DNA from: Agapanthus africanus | Lineage: Eukaryota > Streptophyta > Magnoliopsida > Asparagales > Amaryllidaceae | DNA length: 64,000 nt | Direction: 5' to 3' | Assembly: GCA_030015575.1 (NCBI GenBank) | Contig: CM057346.1 | Location: 565,012,315 to 565,076,314, forward strand | Shown: piece after piece, positions 55,635 through 64,000 of the stretch | How the letters are laid out: each line of letters starts with the position of its first letter | Numbering within the stretch: position 1 is the first letter of the stretch | The notes under the pieces: generated by a model | Databases searched by the model: none | What the model was told of the DNA's origin: nothing | The model's input: only the letters and a program-made list of their open reading frames with translations | Translations under genes and position numbers: made by a program

Positions 55635-57120
55635 GGCGAATGATGAGTCGCTACTGGTACCATATTTCAGTGCAGCGATGCAGACGCCAACCAAAATCCA
55701 ATTTTCCAAAATTCTTCCGGCCCTACGGTTGGTCCCCAAGTCGACTGCCGTATACAATCCACGGGCTTAAATAATTCTCATCATACCCATGCCCCACTGC
55801 AATCACCAGTCCAGCGGTTGGTCTCCATCCTTGGAATTACGCTCCATTGGGAAGATCCACTCATGTGTCCTCACGATGCATGAGGAGAACAAACCTTCGT
55901 GGGATCCTTACGACTCATAAAGGAAAAACACACTTGGGGGTCCTCACGACTCCTGAGGAGAAAATGCACCTACGGGATCTTTACGACTCGTAGGGAGAAA
56001 ATACTTTATGGGACCCTTACGACCCATAAAATTGAAAAGCCTTAGGCGATAGGAATCTAAACCTGTCTCCTAAGCCATCGCTCCCCAATCCCCAAGTGGC
56101 GAATGATGAGTCGCTCCTGGTACCATATTCCAGTGCAGCGATGCAGACGCTAACCAAATTCCAAATCCCAATCCCCAAGTGGTTTATGATGAGTCGCTCC
56201 TGGTACCATATTCCAGTACAGCGATGTAGACGCCAACCAAATTCCAAACCCCAAAACGGCGAATGATGAGTCGCCTCTGGTACCATATTCCAGTGCAGCG
56301 ATGCAGACGCCAACAAAGTCCTGAAAATTTTCCGGCCCTACGGTCTGGATCATACATCCTGCAAAACCGTATACAATCCACGGGCGTAAAACGATCCCAA
56401 TCTCTCCCAAGTCCTACCGGCGAGACCACATTCAAAGTCCCACCGGCAGGGAAGATTCAAAAAAAAAGGGAAAAAGAAAAAAAGAGAAGAAGAAGAAAAA
56501 AAGAAGGTATGTCCACAAGCAAAATGGGCACGGATGAAAACCCGAAAGGGCTCCGTGAGTAAAAACAGCAGGACCGCCGGCGAGTTTTTGAAAACCCGAA
56601 AGGGCGCAAACTCGTGAAAAAGAAATAAAATGCACTCGCAAAGTCCTCTCGACTTTGTGAGGAGAAAATTCCCACGTGAGATCCTTACGACTCACAAAGG
56701 AGCAACACACTTAGGAGTACCCACGACTCCTAAGGAGAAAATACACCTACGGGATCCTTACGACCCGTAGGGAGAAAATGCTTTATGAGACCCTTACGGC
56801 TCACAAAATTGAAAAGTCTTAGGTGATAGGGATCTAAACCTGTCTCCTAAGCCATCGCTTCCTAATAAGCAAGCGCAAATGATGATTCGCTCCTGGTACC
56901 ATATTCCAGTGTAGCGATGTTGATGCCAAACAAAAAAAACCCAGTTCCCAAGTCCTCCCGGGGCAAATGATGAATTTCTCCTGGCGTTATTCCAGTGCAG
57001 CAATGCAGATGCCAAACCAAAACCGAAATCCTCAAATCCACTCATGGCAAATGATGGTTCGCTCTTGGTACCATATTCCAGTGTAGCGATGCTGATGTCA
57101 ACCCAAATCAAATCAAACCA
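55635..57120 (+). other. Structured non-coding 3' region of the pol-less Tat element
   Basis: Holds the same modules as 9836-11561. Nested-hairpin copies are at 55635, 56098, 56181, 56258, 56873, 56962 and 57046. Rows of CCTYACGA hairpins are at 55860-56032 and 56633-56815. The CCCTACGGT/ACCGTATAC segment is at 55720 and 56337. The order differs from that in the 14-kb element, so modules have been shuffled. No gene. Confidence 0.85.
56633..56815 (+). repeat. Row of CCTYACGA hairpins with near-perfect stems
   Basis: The stems are CTCGCAAAGT/ACTTTGTGAG, GTGAG/CTCAC, CTTAGGAGT/ACTCCTAAG (perfect, 9 bp), CCTACGGG/CCCGTAGG (perfect, 8 bp) and a weaker TGAG/CTCA. Loops resemble CCTTACGA, and spacers read GGAGAAAATACAC or GGGAGAAAATGC. 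A further stem, CTTAGGTGATAGG/CCTGTCTCCTAAG with a G-U pair, follows at 56818-56852. Confidence 0.85.
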
Positions 57121-57600
57121 ACAACCTCTGCGGCGGAATCATGCTCCGTCCCAGAATTTACCCCGTGTCGAAATCATGCTTCGCCTCGAGATATCTACCT
57201 TCCCTGCCGGAATTATGCTCCGCCTCGGAATCAAATCAACCAACCAGCTCTGCGTCGGAATCATGCTTCGTCTCAGGATGTGCACCCCGTGTTGAAATCA
57301 TGCTTCGCCCCGGTATATCTGCCTTCCCTGTCGAAATTATGCTTCGTCTCGGAATCAAGTCGGCCAACAAGCTCTGCGCCGGCATCATGCTCCACCTCAG
57401 AATGTACCCCGTGTCGAAATCATGCTTCGCCTCGGAGTATTTGCCTTCCCCGTCGGAATTATGCTTCGCCTGGGAATCAACCTCTGCATCGAAATTATGC
57501 TTCGGTCAGAATGTTTGTCGCTCATCGGAATGATACTCCGATCCTTGGAATCATGCTCCGCTCTTCGGAATGATACTCCGATCCTTAGAATCATGCTCCG
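57121..57600 (+). repeat. Higher-order tandem repeat (110-125 bp) in the Tat 3' region
   Basis: Units begin with CTCTGCG(T)CGGAATCATGC near 57126, 57247, 57372 and 57482. Each contains shorter repeats of TCG(G/A)AAT(C/T)ATGCTTCG. The last part (57520-57600) has two copies of GGAATGATACTCCGATCCTT. The open frames crossing it are by-products. Confidence 0.85.
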
Positions 57601-57603
57601 CTC

Positions 57604-59800
57604 TGTAGGGTTCCTAGGCACTCTTGTGAAGGTTCTTAAGGCATCAAACATGCCCGGATTAAATTTTAGACGTGCCGAACAACCCAAAGCCGGGATCTTT
57701 GCTAGATTATTAGGGTTTAATATGCAATAAGATAACTTTTATCTAAGTGTGAGGGATTACAACCTTTGTAGTCCGCTCCTTCACTTCACAAGCTCCGAGT
57801 AGAAGTCCCTTTGCCGCGATCCACGATCTCCCGGACTCATGAGAGGCTCCACGACTCGAACGATCCATTCTAGCTTGTCGTAATCCAAATCTACGATGAT
57901 CTACCTTGAAGTTGCTTCGACTCAAGCTATCTCACTCAAAAGAGAAGAACACCCTAATCCCAAGGGCTAGATGAGATGAGGATGAGAGAGTAGTGATTTT
58001 GCTTTCTTTTTATATCATTTTCTCATAATCTTTCATCACATAAGAATTTTCAAGAGAGCTTCTTCAAGAGAGAAGAAGAAGAAGATAATGGATAAAGAAT
58101 AATGATAATCATAATCCTTTTCTTTTGTGATGAATAGAATAAAACATATGATTGAATTATTAACCATGGTCAAGGATGATTGGATGAAAATGAGTAGAGA
58201 AACAACTAGGGTTAGGGTTTGGTTTGGTTTAGAATGTGTCATCACAAAAGATCTTTGTAATGACAAAAGAAGAAACCTTCTAGAAAGTGCATGAAGCAAC
58301 TAAACCAAATTAAACCTTAACCTCAATTAATCATCCTTAAACACGTTTAACAATTAATCATATCATGTCACAATAATATATATCACATATATAATATATA
58401 TTTGCAACAAAAGAAAATAATACAATTAACATATATCGCATATATATCAATGTATCATCCACTGAGAAAATGAAATAATAAAGCAAGCCAATATTAGTTA
58501 ATATAATAATATATCATATATATTATTATATATTAAATCATCGAATCAACACTTGATCCGACGATCCGGCTATATCGAATATTACCGACTAATATATCAT
58601 GTACCGATTCATCGAATCAACACTTGATCCGATGACCCGGTTCATATCTAAATATCCTGAGAATATAATACGGTATCCCATATCGCATTATTCTCGTTCC
58701 TGCGCATATCACATATGTGCCACTACTCTGTTTCGCCTGAGCCAAGAAACCTCTGTGTAGGACTCTAAAGAATCGTCAATACGCCGGTAGCAGGTGATGA
58801 TCATATCAAACACCCACAAGCTGCAAGCGGTCAGCTAAACGTAACAGCCACCCAGGTATTGAGCGATCAGAAGATCAACAAGCTAGCCTGTGCGTTCTCC
58901 TGTGAATCCAACCAGTAACACTCCCGTACAGTCCGGTCTGTTCGTCTGATATGTCGCATATCAAGTCTAGGGGTGGTATACGTCAGACCCCAGTAACCGA
59001 TAAGCCGTGTCGATGTGTGGCTCATAACGGGTCGAGAAACTACTAGTAACACTTACCAGTAAATCTCCATATCAGCCCTGGCCAGGGACTTCCAGTTATA
59101 GCCAATCGAACACAGCACAACATCAACTCCCTATACCGGGAGAGACGAATCCCCTCCTATCGCTCATTGCCTCCATGTGATTCGGGACTGTACCCAAAAG
59201 CCACCGTTTTGCACGCCCTCTTGGACGTGGTAAGGTGGAAATCAAAGCACAGTGGGAATCACACAAGACTCCATGACGATCTCGGGTCTACAGACTACCC
59301 TGTACCTGTGTCACCGGAGAACTGCCATCTGACGTGTGGTATATCACCATCTGGGAGTTCTCGGCGAGTCCGTCCAGTGTACCCAGTCTCCACTGAGCAC
59401 CCGTACACCATCTCTGATGTCAAACACCGATGGATATGGGATCATCCATCGCCCATCATATGGGTCAAGATGCGTATACGCTAGTCTACTCTGGTGTATC
59501 GATGCCCTGTCTCGATATACCCTTGACTAGGAACAGTTATAGGATGTACTCATCGACTACCGCGGCCCCACTAGTATGATCTCATCATAGTCCCAGTAGT
59601 CGAGTACAAGTCCTAAGGGCTTTATCAACATGTGAGAGTAAAACAGTAAACCAATACAAGTCAACAAGTTAAGATAAAGTGAAACCAAATAGCATACTAT
59701 CATGACGAGCAAGAAAGTCATCTCTATATATAACCAAGCATCCATTATAATATACATCATATGTACAACAATGGCCTCTAGGGCATATACATAACTAACA
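57604..59800 (-). repeat. 3' LTR of the intact copia element (2197 bp)
   Basis: On the minus strand it begins TGTTAGTTATGTATATGCCC and ends CCTAGGAACCCTACA. Blocks such as GAGACAGGGCATCGATAC and GTAGACTAGCGTATAC are shared with the LTRs at 15952 and 35473, so these are subfamilies of one copia family. A TATA-like ATATAAAAAG lies at about 58005-58015 on the minus strand. No gene. Confidence 0.88.
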
Positions 59801-59811
59801 ATCTCCCACTT
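59801..59811 (-). other. Polypurine tract of the intact copia element
   Basis: AAGTGGGAGAT on the minus strand directly precedes the TGTTAG start of the LTR and is identical to the tract at 23431-23441. Confidence 0.88.
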
Positions 59812-59814
59812 GCA

Positions 59815-62800
59815 CTAAGGCCAGCTGCTGTAGTATCTCATACCTAGCATCCCGAATAATCTCTCAAACTGTATCTGGGGAATAGCCTTCGTGAATGGAT
59901 CCGCAGTGTTGTCCTTCGTATCTACTCTCCTGACCTCGATCTCCCGGCGATCAACTATCTCCCTGATCAGGTGATACCGCCTCAGAATATGTCTGGACTT
60001 CTGATGGGACCTGGGTTCCTTGGCTAACGCCACAGCTCCATTGTTATCGCAATACAGAGGTATTGGATGCTCAATGGATGGAACCACACCAAGTTCACTA
60101 ATGAACTTCTTGATCCAGACAGCCTCTTTGGTAGCATCGTTGGCAGCGATGTATTCAGCCTCCATCGTTGAGTCTGCAACGGTATCCTGTTTGGAACTCT
60201 TCCAACATACCGCCCCTCCATTGAGGGTGAAGACAAAACCCGAATGCGACTTAGAGTCGTCCTTATCACTTTGGAAGCTGGAATCGGTAAAGGACTCCAC
60301 CTGGAGTTCTCCATTACCATACACCAAGAACATCTCCTTAGTCCTTCGTAAGTACTTGAGAATGTTCTTCACTGCTGTCCAATGACTCTCTCCAGGATCC
60401 GCTTGATACCGACTCACTACACTTAGTGAGTATGCTACATCGGGTCTGGTACATAGCATCGCATACATGATAGAGCCTACTGCCGAAACATAGGGTATCC
60501 CTTGCATGCGAGCTCTCTCCAAATCAGTCTTGGGAGACATCTCTTTGGAGAGAGTGAGTCCAGAGATCGTGGGCTGATTCCCACGCTTGGATTCTTCCAT
60601 ACTAAACCTCTTTAGTATGGTGTCAATGTACCTGGATTGGGACAATCCCAGTATCCGTTTAGATCTATCTCTATAGATCATGATTCCCAATATGCAGGAG
60701 GCATCACCTAGATCTTTCATTGGGAATCTCTGTGATAAGAAGAGCTTGACTGATTGCAGCATAGGAATATCATTTCCTATCAAGAGTATGTCATCCACGT
60801 ACAATACGAGGAAGACAACCTTACCCTCTGCTACCTTCTTATAGATACAAGGTTCATCTATATTTTTGATGAAGTCAAACTCTTTGACTACAACATCAAA
60901 ACAGATGTTCCAACTCCGCGATGCTTGCTTTAACCCATAAATGGATTTAAGCAGCTTGCACACCTTTCCGCTGCTCCCACTATCTACGAAGCCCTCTGGC
61001 TGAGTCATGTACACGCACTCTTCTAAATCACCGTTTAGAAAGGCGGTCTTAACATCCATTTGCCAGATTTCGTAGTCATGGTATGCAGCAATGGCAAGTA
61101 AGATCCGGATGGACTTAAGCATAGCCACTGGAGAAAAGGTTTCGTCATAATCCACACCTGGACGTTGACGAAAACCCTTTGCTACAAGTCTAGCTTTGAA
61201 AGTCTCAACTTTTCCATCTACACCAAATTTCTTTTTAAAAATCCACTTGCTCCCAATGGGTTTTACCACTTCAGGAGCATTTTCTAAAATCCATACTTTA
61301 TTGGTGTACATGGATTCCATCTCAGATCGCATTGCATCCAGCCATTTCACAGAGTCACCACTCGTGATGGCCTGCTCGAAACTAGTTGGTTCATCATCGT
61401 CCATGATGCAATCCTCGCTTCCACCATCAATGAGAAAACCGTAGTATCTCTCAGGTGGATGAGAAACCCTACTAGATCGGCGGAGAGGCTGGGGTTCGTC
61501 GGGTACTACTGAATCCTCTGGTTCTACCAAGTCTTCTGTTATAGTTTGTGTTGCTGGAACCTCTTCCAGTTCTACCTCATTGCCATTAATTTCTTTTGCA
61601 AGAAATTCCTTTTCCAAAAAGATGGCATGTTTAGAAACAAACACCTTTTGTTCCTCAGTGTGGTAGAAGATATACCCTTGTGAGTTCTTGGGATATCCTA
61701 CAAACTTACATAAGACAGATCTTGCCTCGAGTTTGTCCGGATTTTGTCTTTTGACATAGGCTGGACAACCCCATATCTTAACATACTTAAGAGATGGTCT
61801 CTTCCCTTTCCATATCTCATATGGAGTGGTAGGCACTGATTTGGTAGGAACCATATTCAATAGATGTATGGCTGTCTCAAGCGCATACCCCCAGAAGGAA
61901 ATAGGCAACTCAGCCTCGCTCATCATAGAGCGCACTATATCTAATAGGGTGCGATTCCTCCGCTCAGATACACCGTTGTGCTGTGGTGTATAAGGAGGAG
62001 TAAGCTGAGAGAGAATCCCATTCTCTTTTAGATAATCTAGGAACTCACCGCTTAAGTATTCACCTCCTCGATCAGATCGAAGAATCTTAATACTTTTGCC
62101 CGTTTGGTTCTCTACTTCGTGCTTATATTCTCTGAATTTCTCAAAAGCTTCAGACTTGTGTTTCATCAGAAACACATGTCCGTATCTAGAGAGATCGTCA
62201 GTGAATGTAATGAAGTAGGAAGAACCGTTCCTGGCATGCGTAGACATGGGACCGCATACATCACTATGTATCAGTCCTAAAAGTTCGGTAACTCTTTCTC
62301 CGTGTCCACTAAACGGAGCTTTGGTCATTTTTCCTTTGAGACATGAATGGCAAGTATTATAAGATGATAATTCGAACGGATTCAAATAACCATCTCTATG
62401 TAACTTAGCCAGTCGTGTCGCATTGATATGACCAAGTCTACAATGCCACAAGAAGGATTCGTTCATATCTGAACTTTTCCTCTTGTGTGTGTTTTGTATA
62501 TTTAGGACTGTATTCTGATTTAGAATGAATATGCCATTATGTAACGAGCCTGATGCAATCAACTTTTGATCTAGAAATATGTTCATAACATTATCATGTA
62601 CTACAAAATTATATCCCTCTTTACTCAATAAAGAAACTGATATAATGTTGCACATCATGTTCGGTATATAATAGCACTCATTTAGAATCAGTGTATTACG
62701 ACTTGGTAATACAAGGTGATATTCGCCAACTGCTTTGGCTACAATACTTGCACCGTTCCCTACTTGAACGGAATGATCACCTTTTCCCAGTTCTCTACCT

Positions 62801-63117
62801 TTACGTAGCCCATGTAACTGTTTACATATGTGGGATCCTGATCCGGTATCTAATACCCAGGACGTAGGGTGAACTGAGAAACAGTTCTCAATAACTAACA
62901 CACCTGAAGAAGATGCATCAACATGCATGTTCTTTTGGGCGGCGTGAGAATCCAGATATTCTCCTGTTTCCTGTTCAGTCTTATAACGCTTATAAGAAAG
63001 AACGGGTCTGACGTTCCCTTGCTCAGTACAATAATCAGGTTTAGTCAATACATCCATATTATTATCTTGATTATGGCCTGAAATGGTCGCTACCTGGAGA
63101 GAGAGAGAAGAAAACAC
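59815..63117 (-). CDS. Copia polyprotein: protease, integrase, reverse transcriptase, RNase H
   Basis: An uninterrupted frame of 1100 codons. The protease active site is DTGSG at residues 90-94. The GAG-pre-integrase zinc region is at about 225-265 (LWHCRLGH, CHSCLKGK). Integrase has its Asp in SDVCGPM, Asp in RSDRGGEY and Glu in GVSERRNR, a complete DDE set. The RT core includes KARLVAKGFRQRPGVDYDETFSPVA-type sequence, LNGDLEE and catalytic YVDD near residue 775. RNase H includes SFTDSSFQ, STMEAEYIA and YCDNNGA. It ends at TAG 59815. No gag domain is attached. The first codons (MFSSLSLQ) lie in a T/C-rich run that looks like a splice acceptor ending CTCCAG, so the real coding start may be an exon junction at 63093. 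Activity is inferred only from intactness. Confidence 0.95.
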   Translation of the reverse strand: MFSSLSLQVATISGHNQDNNMDVLTKPDYCTEQGNVRPVLSYKRYKTEQETGEYLDSHAAQKNMHVDASSSGVLVIENCFSVHPTSWVLDTGSGSHICKQLHGLRKGRELGKGDHSVQVGNGASIVAKAVGEYHLVLPSRNTLILNECYYIPNMMCNIISVSLLSKEGYNFVVHDNVMNIFLDQKLIASGSLHNGIFILNQNTVLNIQNTHKRKSSDMNESFLWHCRLGHINATRLAKLHRDGYLNPFELSSYNTCHSCLKGKMTKAPFSGHGERVTELLGLIHSDVCGPMSTHARNGSSYFITFTDDLSRYGHVFLMKHKSEAFEKFREYKHEVENQTGKSIKILRSDRGGEYLSGEFLDYLKENGILSQLTPPYTPQHNGVSERRNRTLLDIVRSMMSEAELPISFWGYALETAIHLLNMVPTKSVPTTPYEIWKGKRPSLKYVKIWGCPAYVKRQNPDKLEARSVLCKFVGYPKNSQGYIFYHTEEQKVFVSKHAIFLEKEFLAKEINGNEVELEEVPATQTITEDLVEPEDSVVPDEPQPLRRSSRVSHPPERYYGFLIDGGSEDCIMDDDEPTSFEQAITSGDSVKWLDAMRSEMESMYTNKVWILENAPEVVKPIGSKWIFKKKFGVDGKVETFKARLVAKGFRQRPGVDYDETFSPVAMLKSIRILLAIAAYHDYEIWQMDVKTAFLNGDLEECVYMTQPEGFVDSGSSGKVCKLLKSIYGLKQASRSWNICFDVVVKEFDFIKNIDEPCIYKKVAEGKVVFLVLYVDDILLIGNDIPMLQSVKLFLSQRFPMKDLGDASCILGIMIYRDRSKRILGLSQSRYIDTILKRFSMEESKRGNQPTISGLTLSKEMSPKTDLERARMQGIPYVSAVGSIMYAMLCTRPDVAYSLSVVSRYQADPGESHWTAVKNILKYLRRTKEMFLVYGNGELQVESFTDSSFQSDKDDSKSHSGFVFTLNGGAVCWKSSKQDTVADSTMEAEYIAANDATKEAVWIKKFISELGVVPSIEHPIPLYCDNNGAVALAKEPRSHQKSRHILRRYHLIREIVDRREIEVRRVDTKDNTADPFTKAIPQIQFERLFGMLGMRYYSSWP

Positions 63118-64000
63118 TTTAGCGTATGCTCTTGCAAGATTAGATTGGTTATTATCTTATCTAATCAGGATGTCGCCCACTGTTTTTATCAAATCTACCT
63201 TAAAACCCTAAAAGGTAAGATTAGCCGGGATTAATTACACCTTACAACTTCGTCAATCTTTCAGCCAGATCAGTGTCGGTACTTTGAGGGAGGTTCCCCG
63301 TGCTTTCGCACGGACCTAATTAAAGTAAACCTCGTTTTCCCAGAGGCGTAACCTCGTTAACACTTTTCTAGACACCTACTTGAATGACTAATTGTCCTGT
63401 GTAAAACTCTCCCGGAGTAACTCTTACTCGCAGTAGGTATCGGGATCCAACTATCTCATAGGAGGTATGCAATCTCATTGCAAATTTCAACACTTGAAAT
63501 TCCCGATAATATTTTTACCCCTAGCATCCTATGACCTTGACGAAAGCCAACAAACCATAGTGCGCTAGTCAAGTTCAACCCGAACATTTCTTGATTGAAT
63601 TAAACCCAGCCGTACGTCCCTTGACGAAAGCCAACAAAGCCGCACGACTACCCTAACCCAATCTCATCATATGTAACAGATAAGTAATAATTAGCTACCG
63701 CACACTACGCCTTGACGAAAGCCAACAAACGTAGCACGAATACTAAGTATTACCTATCTGAAATGTCGGAGGGCTACGCAGGTTTTTCAGAAAACCCTGA
63801 GCGTAATGAACTTGATATCGTCGTAGAATCATGTAGTTTTTGAAAAGGAGTGTTTTGAGGCTTTTCTTAGTTTCGCTAAAGGGGTCACTCCCGGTGAAGG
63901 GATCGTCGGCCCTTTCCTCATCGAATAAGGTGCAGGATATATCATATATACCGCTGTGCAAAGCAAAACACTAAAAGCAATCAAAAGACAAACCGCGTTT
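63094..64000 (-). other. Leader of the intact copia element
   Basis: Aligns with the leaders at 18099-20390 and 49232-51497. It contains three copies of TTGTTGGCTTTCGTCAAGG on the minus strand (63535, 63619, 63710), a CCGTGC-GAAA-GCACGG hairpin at 63298-63313 and a T/C-rich splice-acceptor-like end next to pol. No gag frame was found in the visible part. Confidence 0.75.

Larger units (their letters stand above)
51613..57603 (+). mobile_element. Pol-less Tat element, cut at its 3' side by a copia element
   Basis: Has an LTR (51613-52848), primer site, gag (52991-55231), then a direct jump to 30-bp repeats, the hairpin-rich 3' region and a second repeat array. Protease, RT, RNase H and integrase are absent. 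The copia element starting at 57604 interrupts it, so its 3' LTR is off the window. It sits in the LTR of the copia fragment at 47076-51612. Confidence 0.9.
57604..64000 (-). mobile_element. Ty1/copia retrotransposon with intact pol, 5' end off the window
   Basis: Read right to left it has leader (64000-63094), a complete protease-integrase-RT-RNase H frame (63117-59815), polypurine tract (59811-59801) and 3' LTR (59800-57604). It is inserted in the 3' repeats of the pol-less Tat element. The 5' LTR, primer site and target duplication partner lie beyond 64000. It is the best candidate for an active element here. Confidence 0.92.

Noticed and set aside
55185..55757. A minus-strand frame of 190 codons rich in Phe/Leu, resembling membrane segments
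   Set aside because: It reads through A-rich repeats on the opposite strand of the Tat 3' region; hydrophobicity is a by-product of T-rich codons.
57141..57730. Open frames up to 130 codons with repeated Cys/Ser/Arg peptides
   Set aside because: They come from the 110-125-bp tandem array; several frames are open at once.

Overview
This window reads as a nested block of transposable elements from a flowering-plant nuclear genome. I found no host protein-coding gene, rRNA, functional tRNA or CRISPR array. The plant assignment rests on the combination of Tat-type Ty3/gypsy elements (extra RNase H, hairpin and minisatellite 3' region), a Tekay-like chromovirus with a chromodomain remnant, Ty1/copia elements primed by initiator-Met tRNA, and a CACTA (En/Spm) transposase remnant.

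Layout. (A) 1-31375 is one Tekay-like chromovirus on the + strand, entering from the left edge and ending in a 2.9 kb 3' LTR (28478-31375). Two younger elements split it. A Tat-type gypsy element (40-14078, target duplication AACAC) sits seven codons into its gag. A Ty1/copia-type element (15952-25574, target duplication ACCTG) sits between protease and reverse transcriptase. With the insertions set aside, the chromovirus reading frame continues across both junctions, but it carries many stops. It also appears to contain three short GT-AG introns. (B) 31376-33766 is an AT-rich, microsatellite-rich LTR remnant in reverse orientation. (C) 33767-35250 is a decayed CACTA transposase on the minus strand. 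(D) 35473-43042 is the 5' part of a copia element; its LTR is split by a reverse-oriented solo LTR (35597-38562, target duplication CATCT) and its leader by another LTR-like GC-rich insert. (E) 43043-47075 is a minus-strand Tat gag fragment with a partial LTR. (F) 47076-51612 is a minus-strand copia fragment: truncated pol, leader, PBS and LTR tip. (G) 51613-57603 is a pol-less Tat element inserted in the LTR of F. (H) 57604-64000 is a minus-strand copia element inserted in G; its polyprotein is the only full-length open one in the window (1100 codons, 59815-63117), and its 5' end lies beyond the right edge.

Functionally these are independent parasites. The open copia polyprotein in H is the only plausible source of active enzymes here. 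The copia-type element in A has LTRs about 99% identical but no open reading frames, so it was probably mobilised in trans by a relative of H. The Tat elements share a structured 3' region, with hairpin arrays, a second repeated hairpin and 30-bp minisatellites, that is the most unusual non-coding feature here.

All homology statements come from reading translated motifs and comparing copies within the window; no database search was run.
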